Notes: generated by a model not told the origin, from the sequence alone. A DNA stretch of 7,286 nt from Pseudomonas sp. (GCA_003523465.1 DQAA01000039.1:1-7286); one strand, 5' to 3'; counted from the stretch's first letter, positions 1 through 6,672 are shown. Numbers and translations are program-made.

Positions 1-17
1 TTGCCGGCGATGAGGCC
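1..17. repeat. Possible REP element fragment at window edge
   Basis: The first 17 bases (TTGCCGGCGATGAGGCC) resemble one half of a short GC-rich REP sequence common between genes of P. putida and P. fluorescens relatives, usually with a GCCGGC-rich palindromic core. It lies 20 bp beyond the thrH stop codon, a typical REP position. Only part of any element would be in view, so the pairing arm cannot be checked. The assignment rests on recalled similarity. Confidence 0.3.
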
Positions 18-36
18 CTCACAGGCCCTACAATTC

Positions 37-654
37 TTACAGGCTCAACGCCCGGTTCGAAGCCTTGATGAACTCCTGCTTCAACGCCTCGAAATCATGC
101 ACCGCCGGGAACTGCGGGAACTCGCGAATCACATTCTCCGGCGCATGGAACAGGATCCCCGCATCCGCCTCGCCCAGCATGGTGGTGTCGTTGTACGAAT
201 CCCCTGCCGCGATCACCCGGTAGTACAGGCTCTTGAAGGCCAGCACCGACTGGCGCTTCGGGTCCTTCTGGCGCAGTTGATAGCTCACCACCCGATCGTT
301 CTCGTCGGTGATCAGGCGATGGCACAGCAAGGTCGGGAAGCCCAGCTGGCGCATCAGCGGCTGGGAGAACTCGTAGAAGGTGTCGGAGAGAATCACCACC
401 TGGAAGCGCTCGCGCAGCCAGTTGACGAAGTCGATGGCACCGTCCAGCGGTTTGAGGGTGGCGATGACTTCCTGGATATCCGACAGCTTCAGGCCGTGCT
501 CGTCGAGAATGCGCAAGCGCTGCTTCATCAGTACGTCGTAGTCCGGAATATCGCGGGTGGTAGCCCGCAGCGATTCGATTCCGGTTTTTTCCGCGAAGGC
601 GATCCAGATTTCCGGGACCAATACGCCTTCCAGATCGAGACAGGCAATTTCCAC
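37..654 (-). CDS. thrH: ThrH: phosphoserine phosphatase / homoserine phosphotransferase (HAD family)
   Basis: This 205-residue cytosolic HAD enzyme matches Pseudomonas ThrH in length and N-terminus. That family hydrolyses phosphoserine and can pass the phosphate to homoserine, so it touches both serine and threonine synthesis. Visible HAD motifs are D7-L-E9-G-V (nucleophile Asp7, with Glu9 where most HAD phosphatases have Asp), S90 in ILSD, K133, and the metal-binding G151-D152-S-Y-N-D156. The start is GTG, preceded by GAGGAG at 6 nt spacing; the stop is TAA. The start agrees with the usual family N-terminus MEIACLDLEGV. It diverges from cysH across about 137 bp. No clear terminator is visible in the 36 bp left downstream. 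Family identity is secure; the dual activity is family knowledge. Confidence 0.95.
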   Translation of the reverse strand: MEIACLDLEGVLVPEIWIAFAEKTGIESLRATTRDIPDYDVLMKQRLRILDEHGLKLSDIQEVIATLKPLDGAIDFVNWLRERFQVVILSDTFYEFSQPLMRQLGFPTLLCHRLITDENDRVVSYQLRQKDPKRQSVLAFKSLYYRVIAAGDSYNDTTMLGEADAGILFHAPENVIREFPQFPAVHDFEALKQEFIKASNRALSL

Positions 655-791
655 AGCTCACTCCTCGAACAACGCCAAAAATGGGAAGGCGCACTCTACG
701 GCCAGCATTGCGGTCCGTCTAGCCGGCATTTTTTGGTAACATCTGCGGCACTACGAGCGCCAAGCGCCATTCAATGACCGGAAGCCGCCTG
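655..791. promoter_or_regulatory. Shared divergent promoter region thrH / cysH
   Basis: Both genes must be transcribed outward from this 137-bp gap. It contains the thrH ribosome site (GAGGAG on the minus strand), an A/T run near 728-742 with a TAACAT hexamer at 737-742 that could be a -10 box for cysH, and a short tandem GCGCCA-AGCGCCA repeat near 758-770. No good -35 box stands 16-18 bp before TAACAT, which would suit an activator-dependent promoter. CysB is the expected activator, but no site can be assigned by eye. Confidence 0.4.
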
Positions 792-1526
792 ATGAGCCAA
801 CCCTTCGACGTCGCCGCCCTCGCCGCGACCTACGCCAACAAATCCCCGCAGGACATCCTCAAGCTCGCCTTCGAGCATTTCGGCGACGACCTGTGGATTT
901 CCTTCAGCGGCGCCGAGGACGTGGTGCTGGTGGACATGGCCTGGAAGCTGAACAAGCAGGTCAAGGTATTCAGCCTCGATACCGGGCGCCTGCACCCGGA
1001 GACCTACCGCTTCATCGACCAGGTCCGCGAGCAATACAAGCTGCCGATCGAGATCCTCTCCCCCGACCGCGACAAGCTCGACCCCTTCGTCAAGGAAAAG
1101 GGCCTGTTCAGCTTCTACAAGGACGGCCACGGCGAATGCTGCGGCGTACGCAAGATCGAACCACTGCGACGCAAGCTGAGCACCGTCAGCGCCTGGGCCA
1201 CCGGCCAGCGCCGCGACCAGAGCCCGGGCACCCGCAGCCAGGTCGCCGCGCTGGAGATCGACAGCGCTTTCTCCACTCCGGAGCGCACCCTGTACAAGTT
1301 CAACCCGCTGGCACAGATGAGCAGCGAGGAAGTCTGGGGCTACATCCGCATGCTCGAACTGCCGTACAACAGCCTGCACGAGCGCGGCTTCATCAGCATC
1401 GGCTGCGAGCCATGCACCCGCCCGGTACTGCCGAACCAGCACGAGCGTGAAGGCCGCTGGTGGTGGGAGGAATCGACCCAGAAGGAATGCGGGCTGCATG
1501 CCGGCAACCTGATCAGCAAGGCGTGA
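792..1526 (+). CDS. cysH: CysH: assimilatory adenylylsulfate (APS) reductase
   Basis: The product is 244 residues. It reduces activated sulfate to sulfite with thioredoxin in cytoplasmic sulfate assimilation. The N-terminal adenine-nucleotide hydrolase-like fold carries S38-F-S-G-A-E (PP-loop type), followed by [10 protein letters not shown] near 62-71. The C-terminal E-C-G-L-H motif holds catalytic Cys233. Two extra cysteine pairs, C116-C117 and C205/C208, are the known ligands of the [4Fe-4S] cluster of APS-reducing enzymes; classical enterobacterial PAPS reductases lack them. ATG at 792 is chosen because GGAAG lies 7 nt upstream and the protein then begins MSQPFD, as in pseudomonad relatives. 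An in-frame ATG at 774 has no ribosome site. It diverges from thrH and converges on cysB, its probable activator. Confidence 0.95.
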   Translation: MSQPFDVAALAATYANKSPQDILKLAFEHFGDDLWISFSGAEDVVLVDMAWKLNKQVKVFSLDTGRLHPETYRFIDQVREQYKLPIEILSPDRDKLDPFVKEKGLFSFYKDGHGECCGVRKIEPLRRKLSTVSAWATGQRRDQSPGTRSQVAALEIDSAFSTPERTLYKFNPLAQMSSEEVWGYIRMLELPYNSLHERGFISIGCEPCTRPVLPNQHEREGRWWWEESTQKECGLHAGNLISKA

Positions 1527-1552
1527 CTGCCAGGCACTGATCGCCAGAAACG

Positions 1553-1578
1553 AAAAAACCGGCCGAGGCCGGTTTTTT
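1553..1578. terminator. Bidirectional terminator between cysH and cysB
   Basis: A perfect 12-bp inverted repeat (six A, CCGGCC, GA, GGCCGG, six T) lies 26 bp after the cysH stop and 16 bp after the cysB stop. The GC stem followed by T runs on both strands is a typical rho-independent terminator serving both convergent genes. The physical loop is probably 4 nt or more, since a 2-nt loop is strained. Confidence 0.93.
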
Positions 1579-1594
1579 CATGACTGCGGGAAAC

Positions 1595-2691
<1,097 letters not shown>

Positions 2692-3189
2692 TCAGGATTT
2701 TCGCCGCCCCAAGTGTTGGGCGAGCGGCACCATGTACACCGGCACCGGCGACAGTTGCAGAATGCGCACGGCGGTGCGGCCAATCGGGATTTCCGCCCCG
2801 GCGCCCTGGCTATGGCTGCCGACGATCAGCAGATCGACTTCCAGGCGCTGCGCCTGCTCCAGGATCACCTCCGCCGGGTCACCCTGGCGCACCCGCACTG
2901 CGCGGATCAGCGCCAGGTCCTCCTGGTCACCCAGCTCGTCGCGAAAATTCTCCAGCACCCGCTGTTCGATATTGGCCATCACAGTATTCACGCCCTGGCG
3001 GTGCAACTGGTCCAGGGTCTGTTCGTCCAGGTAGCTCTGCAGCAGCGATTCGGCAAATTGCCCCATGGGCTCCACGGCATGGATCACGTAGAGCTGAGCG
3101 TTGAAATTCCGCGCCAGGGCGAGCGCGTGTTGCATGACATAAGGCGCGTAAACACCGAGGTCCGTGGCGTACAACATCGAACGGATCAT
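2692..3189 (-). CDS. Universal stress protein (UspA family)
   Basis: This 165-residue protein is a single Usp domain, a Rossmann-like alpha/beta fold that often binds ATP and dimerises. The first strand reads MLYATDLG, with D10 at the usual adenine-contact position, and the C-terminal nucleotide loop is G124-S-H-S-Q-G129 followed by G137-R138-T139. The usual ending of the loop is G-S or G-T after a fixed spacing; here Arg138 is inserted in the motif, so ATP binding is uncertain. The region of about 40-100 is longer and more charged than in minimal UspA. ATG at 3189 is favoured by AGGAGG 4 nt upstream; the open frame extends to a TTG at 3222 with no support. It follows the 5'-nucleotidase by 83 bp and may be cotranscribed. 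Its role is unknown. Confidence 0.85.
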   Translation of the reverse strand: MIRSMLYATDLGVYAPYVMQHALALARNFNAQLYVIHAVEPMGQFAESLLQSYLDEQTLDQLHRQGVNTVMANIEQRVLENFRDELGDQEDLALIRAVRVRQGDPAEVILEQAQRLEVDLLIVGSHSQGAGAEIPIGRTAVRILQLSPVPVYMVPLAQHLGRRKS

Positions 3190-3202
3190 TTGACCTCCTC
3201 GA

Positions 3203-3217
3203 CTGCCGGAGCGGCAG
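3203..3217 (-). promoter_or_regulatory. Small hairpin just upstream of the usp ribosome site
   Basis: CTGCCG-GAG-CGGCAG is a perfect 6-bp stem with a 3-nt loop ending a few bases before the strong AGGAGG of usp on the minus strand. In a transcript from the nucleotidase gene it would sit in the intergenic leader. It could affect mRNA processing or ribosome access. It has no T-tract, so it is not a terminator. Confidence 0.35.
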
Positions 3218-3255
3218 GGCAAGCTTCAGCTTAGCAGCGCCCTACCGATGCGCAG

Positions 3256-3272
3256 GCCCCGTCCGGCGGGGC
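3256..3272 (-). other. GC-rich hairpin abutting the nucleotidase stop codon
   Basis: GCCCCG-TCCGG-CGGGGC forms a 6-bp all-GC stem immediately after the TGA of the 5'-nucleotidase gene. No U run follows in the transcript, so a full intrinsic terminator is unlikely. It may protect an upstream mRNA end or partly attenuate read-through into usp. Confidence 0.4.
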
Positions 3273-4181
3273 TCAGACGGGGTCCGACTGGTTGCTGATA
3301 CCGTGCGGCACATGCCCGGTGGCGACCACCCGACCGGCACGTTCGCAGTGCCCGGCCTGGTCATCGAAGAACACGTCGGCGGCGAACGCTTCGAGGAAGG
3401 CCGACTTGTCGAGGCCGCCGAGAAACAGCGATTCGTCGAGGCGGATATCCCACTCGCGCAGGGTACGGATCACCCGCTCATGGGCCGGTGCCGAGCGCGC
3501 GGTCACCAGCGCAGTGCGGATCGGGCAGGCACTGCTGGGGAACTCGCCCTGCAACTGGTTGAGTGCGGCGAGGAACGGCTTGAACGGTCCACCGCGCAAG
3601 GCCTGGCGCGCAGACTGACGCTCGTTGGCCTGGAAGGCTTCCAGCCCGCCCATCTGGTAGACCCGCTCGGACTCGTCGGAAAACAGCACGGCGTCACCGT
3701 CGAAGGCGATGCGCAGTTCTTCGGTGGCTTCGCGGTGCACGCCGCCGGACAGGATGGTGGCCGCCGCAAAGCCGGCAGCCAGGGCGCTGCGTACGTCATC
3801 GGCGTCGGTGGAGAGGAACAGATGGCAACCGAACGCGGCCAGATAAGGATAAGGACTGCGCCCACCGACGAACGCCGCACGGGAAATGCCGAGGCCGTAG
3901 TGCTCGATGGAATTGAAGGCGCGCAGGCCGGTATCGGCACTGTTGCGCGAAACCAGCACCACCTCGACCCGTTGCTGGCCGAGCAACGTGTTGAGGCCCA
4001 GGAGCTTTTCCACAAGAAGGAAGGCGTCACCCGGCTGCAGGGGCTCGTCCTCGTGGTCGATCTGGTACTGGCGATAAGCCTCGACCCCTTCGGCGAGAAA
4101 TAGCCGATGACTCTCGCTGAGGTCGAACAGGGCTCGGGAAGAGATTGCCACTACCAGTTTGTCATTCAGGCCTTTGCTCAT
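3273..4181 (-). CDS. 5'-nucleotidase, cytosolic cN-I-like (HAD-type)
   Basis: The product is 302 residues and belongs to the 5_nucleotid family (Pfam PF06189), which includes animal cytosolic 5'-nucleotidase IA/IB. These enzymes dephosphorylate nucleoside monophosphates. HAD motifs occur in the second half: F160-D161-G-D163-A-V-L-F-S-D-E (motif I, Asp161 nucleophile and Asp163 acid/base), LVTARS at 225-230 (motif II), K259 (motif III) and F-F-D273-D274 (motif IV). The first 150 residues hold other conserved blocks, VVAISSRALFDL at 10-21 and SRNSADTGLRAFNSIEHYGL at 78-97. ATG at 4181 is chosen because GAGAGG lies 7 nt upstream; the in-frame ATG at 4196 has a poorer site. It diverges from the DAHP synthase gene and precedes usp. 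Substrate preference cannot be read from the sequence. Confidence 0.88.
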   Translation of the reverse strand: MSKGLNDKLVVAISSRALFDLSESHRLFLAEGVEAYRQYQIDHEDEPLQPGDAFLLVEKLLGLNTLLGQQRVEVVLVSRNSADTGLRAFNSIEHYGLGISRAAFVGGRSPYPYLAAFGCHLFLSTDADDVRSALAAGFAAATILSGGVHREATEELRIAFDGDAVLFSDESERVYQMGGLEAFQANERQSARQALRGGPFKPFLAALNQLQGEFPSSACPIRTALVTARSAPAHERVIRTLREWDIRLDESLFLGGLDKSAFLEAFAADVFFDDQAGHCERAGRVVATGHVPHGISNQSDPV

Positions 4182-4220
4182 CCTTTGTCCTCTCATGGCG
4201 GCTCACAAATTCACCACACG

Positions 4221-4248
4221 ATTATGCCCCCAGCCACTTTAGTCGCAA
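4221..4248 (-). promoter_or_regulatory. Candidate sigma-70 promoter of the 5'-nucleotidase gene
   Basis: On the minus strand TTGCGA (4248-4243) and CATAAT (4226-4221) are separated by 16 bp, matching the consensus at 4/6 and 5/6 positions. Transcription would begin near 4214, giving a leader of about 33 nt before the ATG at 4181. This is the best promoter match in the window by eye. Confidence 0.5.
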
Positions 4249-4407
4249 AAACCCGGTTTCAAAGGCCCTGAACGCACCGTTATCAGGCACTTGCCCATTG
4301 TCGTGGCAAGGGATTACGCGCTAAGGTTCCGCACCCCGCTGAGCTCAATCATGCTGCTCCGCCGCACGGGGCTGGCGGCCGGCATCCGTGACCTGACGAG
4401 TAACACG

Positions 4408-5481
4408 ATGGCTGATTTACCGATCGATGACCTTAACGTTGCCTCCAACGAGACCCTGATCACCCCCGATCAGCTCAAGAAGGAGCTCCCACTCAGCGCC
4501 ACCGCGCTTCAGACCGTGACCGCGGGCCGTGAAGTGGTGCGCAATATCCTCGACGGCAAGGATCACCGCCTGTTCGTCGTGGTCGGCCCCTGCTCTATCC
4601 ATGACATCAAGGCCGCCCATGAATACGCCGAGCGCCTCAAGGTGCTCGCCGCGGAAGTCTCCGACACCCTTTACCTGGTGATGCGCGTCTACTTCGAGAA
4701 GCCGCGCACCACCGTCGGCTGGAAAGGCCTGATCAACGACCCGTACCTGGATGACTCGTTCAAGATCCAGGACGGCCTGCACATCGGTCGCAAGCTGCTG
4801 CTGGACCTGGCCGAAATGGGCCTGCCCACCGCCACCGAAGCCCTCGACCCGATCTCCCCGCAGTACCTGCAGGACCTGATCAGCTGGTCGGCCATCGGCG
4901 CCCGCACCACCGAATCCCAGACCCACCGCGAAATGGCCTCCGGCCTGTCCTCTGCGGTCGGCTTCAAGAACGGCACCGACGGCGGCCTGACCGTGGCGAT
5001 CAACGCCCTGCAATCGGTCTCCAGCCCGCACCGCTTCCTCGGCATCAACCAGGAAGGCGGCGTATCCATCGTCACCACCAAGGGCAACGCCTACGGGCAC
5101 GTGGTCCTGCGTGGCGGCAACGGCAAGCCGAACTATGACTCGGTCAGCGTCGCCCTGTGCGAGCAGGCACTGAACAAGGCCAAGATCCAGCCGAACATCA
5201 TGGTCGACTGCAGCCACGCCAACTCCAACAAGGACCCGGCCCTGCAGCCGCTGGTCATGGAGAACGTCGCCAACCAGATCCTCGAAGGCAACCAGTCGAT
5301 CATCGGCCTGATGGTCGAAAGCCACCTGAACTGGGGCTGCCAGGCCATTCCAAAGGACCTCGACCAGCTGCAATACGGCGTGTCCATCACCGATGCCTGC
5401 ATCGACTGGGAAGCTACCGCCACCACCCTGCGCAACATGCGCACCAAGCTCAAGGACGTGCTGCCGAAACGCCGCGCCTGA
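4408..5481 (+). CDS. 3-deoxy-7-phosphoheptulonate (DAHP) synthase, type I-alpha
   Basis: This 357-residue cytosolic TIM-barrel enzyme condenses phosphoenolpyruvate with erythrose 4-phosphate, the first step of the shikimate pathway to aromatic amino acids. It matches E. coli AroG/AroF/AroH. Visible active-site residues are metal ligands C62 (in GPCSIHD), H269 (in SHANSN), E303 (in MVESHL) and D329 (in SITDAC), with R166 (GARTTES) and K187 (GFKNGTDG) for substrate phosphates. In the allosteric site F-L-G212 carries Gly; in yeast Aro4 the matching Gly226 goes with tyrosine inhibition, while Ser in Aro3 goes with phenylalanine. ATG at 4408 gives the normal family N-terminus; a weak GACGAG lies 7 nt upstream. 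The frame stays open back to a TTG at 4291, which looks accidental. The isozyme symbol is left blank because usage varies in Pseudomonas. Confidence 0.95.
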   Translation: MADLPIDDLNVASNETLITPDQLKKELPLSATALQTVTAGREVVRNILDGKDHRLFVVVGPCSIHDIKAAHEYAERLKVLAAEVSDTLYLVMRVYFEKPRTTVGWKGLINDPYLDDSFKIQDGLHIGRKLLLDLAEMGLPTATEALDPISPQYLQDLISWSAIGARTTESQTHREMASGLSSAVGFKNGTDGGLTVAINALQSVSSPHRFLGINQEGGVSIVTTKGNAYGHVVLRGGNGKPNYDSVSVALCEQALNKAKIQPNIMVDCSHANSNKDPALQPLVMENVANQILEGNQSIIGLMVESHLNWGCQAIPKDLDQLQYGVSITDACIDWEATATTLRNMRTKLKDVLPKRRA

Positions 5482-5491
5482 GTGCACCAAT

Positions 5492-5521
5492 GAAAACGCC
5501 GGGCAATTGCCCGGCGTTTTC
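5492..5521. terminator. 30-bp palindromic bidirectional terminator after DAHP synthase
   Basis: GAAAACGCCGGGCAATTGCCCGGCGTTTTC is split by its centre into two perfectly complementary 15-base halves at 5492-5506 and 5507-5521. As RNA it folds as a GC stem with an AATT loop, flanked by A and T runs on both strands. It starts 10 bp after the DAHP synthase stop and lies 26 bp from the stop of the convergent GNAT gene, so it can end transcription from both sides. Confidence 0.92.
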
Positions 5522-5547
5522 GTGTCTGGGATATATAAGAAGAACCG

Positions 5548-5829
5548 TCAGACCTTGGACGAATGCTTCTGATGACGCTCCATGTAGCGTTCGACATAGG
5601 AGCAGGAAGGAATCACCGTGTAGCCGCACTCGTCGGCGTAGGCCAGCGCCCGTTCGGTAAGTGCCGCAGCGATACCGCGACCGCGCAGGGCGTTGGGCAC
5701 GAAAGTGCGATAGATATCCAGCGTCTGCTTACCCAGGTCCATGTAGGTCAGGTAGGCACGATGACCGTCCACATTGGTCTCGAATTGATGACCAGCCTGG
5801 TCATGGTGGATGGACAACGCCTCGCTCAT
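5548..5829 (-). CDS. Small GNAT-like N-acetyltransferase (YjdJ / Acetyltransf_CG type)
   Basis: The product is 93 residues, matching the very short YjdJ-like GNAT group (Pfam PF14542) rather than full GNAT enzymes of about 150. The acetyl-CoA pyrophosphate loop is R49-G-R51-G52-I-A54 (motif A), preceded by the strand LDIYRTFV. The C-terminal block TVIPSCSYVERYMERH at 71-86 is the other family signature, with a conserved Cys76. ATG at 5827-5829 is supported by GAGGAG 5 nt upstream; the frame runs back to 5856 without a better start. It faces the DAHP synthase gene and shares its terminator. Its substrate is unknown; no toxin-antitoxin partner is adjacent, so it is best seen as a stand-alone housekeeping protein. 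Confidence 0.85.
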   Translation of the reverse strand: MSEALSIHHDQAGHQFETNVDGHRAYLTYMDLGKQTLDIYRTFVPNALRGRGIAAALTERALAYADECGYTVIPSCSYVERYMERHQKHSSKV

Positions 5830-5924
5830 CACTACTCCTCGCGGGTCTTGTAACAAAACCCTACCTTAACCGATGTTTGTCCGGCGAAGGAACCTCTACG
5901 CCACCCCGTGCCCCGTTGGACAGC

Positions 5925-5952
5925 GAGAACAGCCTGCTCGTTCTCCAGGCTG
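5925..5952. repeat. Interleaved inverted repeats
   Basis: GAGAAC (5925-5930) pairs with GTTCTC (5940-5945), and CAGCCTG (5930-5936) pairs with CAGGCTG (5946-5952). The arms alternate, so as RNA or single-stranded DNA only one of the two hairpins could form at a time. There is no spare sequence between arms for a full pseudoknot. Function is unknown. Confidence 0.6.
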
Positions 5953-6156
5953 CGGGCACGCTACAAATAGTAGGCGCCCCCTGCCCGGATGCTCAAGGTA
6001 CTGGTCGGAAAAAATTCCACGCCCCGGACGCGCGAATGGCGCGCCTGGCAACGTCCTTAAACTGCAACCGGATGATCCGTTTGTTATGACGCAACTTGAC
6101 ACTAAAAGTCACGATTAGTTCAACAAAAAGTACTTTCAGAAGAACGCCTTACACTG

Positions 6157-6182
6157 CAAAAGCGCGCAAACGCACGCTTTTG
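6157..6182. repeat. Imperfect hairpin upstream of oprI
   Basis: CAAAAGCG (6157-6164) is perfectly complementary to CGCTTTTG (6175-6182). Past one C/A mismatch two more pairs form, leaving an AAAC loop, so the stem is 10 bp plus a mismatch. No T run follows directly on the plus strand. It could be a protein-binding dyad or a structured leader. Confidence 0.5.
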
Positions 6183-6245
6183 GCACATAGCTGGCGTCAA
6201 GCCCTCTGGCAAGGCAATTTTTTTCCAATTCTTGCGTTCGGTCAG

Positions 6246-6273
6246 TTTACTTACTACAAGTAATGGGTACTAT
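6246..6273 (+). promoter_or_regulatory. Candidate oprI promoter
   Basis: TTTACT (6246-6251) and TACTAT (6268-6273) are separated by 16 bp and match the sigma-70 boxes at 4/6 and 5/6 positions. Transcription would start near 6280 and give a leader of about 60 nt. For so abundant a product a stronger promoter might be expected, so another start upstream is possible. Confidence 0.35.
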
Positions 6274-6288
6274 GTACGCCGGCCAGTT

Positions 6289-6304
6289 TCTCTTTGTTGA
6301 GAGA
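6289..6304 (+). promoter_or_regulatory. Stem-loop in the oprI mRNA leader
   Basis: TCTCT (6289-6293) and AGAGA (6300-6304) form a 5-bp stem with a TTGTTG loop. If transcription starts near 6280 it sits within about 10 nt of the mRNA 5' end, where stem-loops are known to protect abundant outer-membrane protein mRNAs such as ompA from decay. Confidence 0.3.
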
Positions 6305-6340
6305 TGGCTATTTAATAGAAAGTCCTTGAAGGGGAACACG

Positions 6341-6592
6341 ATGAACAACGTTCTGAAATTCTCTGCTCTGGCCCTGGCCGCAGTTCTGGCTACCGGTTGC
6401 AGCAGCGTCTCCAAAGAAACCGAAGCTCGCCTGACCGCTACCGAAGACGCAGCAGCTCGTGCACAAGCTCGCGCTGACGAAGCGTATCGCAAAGCTGACG
6501 ACGCTCTGGCTGCAGCTCAGAAAGCTCAGCAGACTGCTGACGAAGCTAACGAGCGCGCTCTGCGTATGCTGGAAAAAGCCAGCCGCAAGTAA
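6341..6592 (+). CDS. oprI: OprI: major outer-membrane murein lipoprotein
   Basis: The 83-residue protein is nearly identical to P. aeruginosa OprI as I recall it, with Val23 as a visible difference. It is the Pseudomonas counterpart of Braun's lipoprotein Lpp. A short signal peptide (K6, hydrophobic residues 7-17) ends in the lipobox L16-A-T-G-C20; Cys20 is lipidated, and Ser21-Ser22 favour outer-membrane sorting. Residues 24-80 form an Ala-rich coiled coil, and the chain ends in Lys83, the residue expected to be joined to peptidoglycan. AAGGGG lies 7 nt before the ATG, and the stop is a tandem TAA-TAA. Codon choice is unlike its neighbours: 15 of 24 Ala codons are GCT and almost every Glu is GAA, typical of very high expression. 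It faces the L,D-transpeptidase gene. Confidence 0.98.
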   Translation: MNNVLKFSALALAAVLATGCSSVSKETEARLTATEDAAARAQARADEAYRKADDALAAAQKAQQTADEANERALRMLEKASRK

Positions 6593-6615
6593 TAATCCCC
6601 CGGGATTGTTATTTG

Positions 6616-6645
6616 AAGCCGACCCACTTGTGGGTCGGCTTTTTT
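6616..6645 (+). terminator. Rho-independent terminator of oprI
   Basis: AAGCCGACCCAC (6616-6627) pairs perfectly with GTGGGTCGGCTT (6630-6641), followed by a run of six T ending at 6645. It begins about 23 bp after the stop codon of oprI. The long stem and T run make a strong intrinsic terminator. Confidence 0.93.
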
Positions 6646-6672
6646 ATTGCCTGAAGGATTGTCCCGGACAAA

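Larger units (their letters stand above)
5830..6340. other. 511-bp gene-free region between GNAT gene and oprI
   Basis: No open frame here has a ribosome site or a recognisable product. The left part, to about 6060, is GC-rich and holds interleaved inverted repeats at 5925-5952. The right part is AT-richer and contains an isolated TTGACA at 6096-6101 with no matching -10 box, a long imperfect hairpin at 6157-6182, a run of seven T near 6218-6224, a candidate oprI promoter at 6246-6273 and a 5-bp stem-loop at 6289-6304. The minus-strand promoter of the GNAT gene must lie near 5840-5900 but is not clear. A small RNA is possible but not shown. Confidence 0.6.

Noticed and set aside
774..791. Longer CysH start at ATG 774
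   Set aside because: No Shine-Dalgarno sequence precedes it, whereas ATG 792 has GGAAG at 7 nt and gives the family N-terminus.
4291..4407. N-terminal extension or leader peptide of DAHP synthase from TTG at 4291
   Set aside because: The frame is open but starts with TTG, has no ribosome site and does not resemble the family. It is not rich in aromatic codons as an attenuator leader would be.
4417..5490. 357-codon minus-strand open frame opposite DAHP synthase
   Set aside because: It overlaps an enzyme with all catalytic residues intact and has the Val/Gly/Asp-rich composition of an antisense shadow.
5873..6118. 81-codon plus-strand open frame in the gap before oprI
   Set aside because: No ribosome site precedes its ATG, the composition is Arg/Pro-rich as in random GC-rich frames, and no motif is recognisable.
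6096..6124. Sigma-70 promoter from the perfect TTGACA at 6096
   Set aside because: The hexamer at the right spacing is TTCAAC, a poor -10 box, so a promoter is not annotated. It is mentioned only as part of the unexplained gap.
6181..6196. Sigma-54-like promoter (TGGCAC, 5 nt, TGGCG) upstream of oprI
   Set aside because: GG and GC are 10 nt apart as required, but the -12 element is TGGC rather than TTGC, and a constitutive lipoprotein is an unlikely sigma-54 target. It also overlaps the end of the 6157-6182 hairpin.
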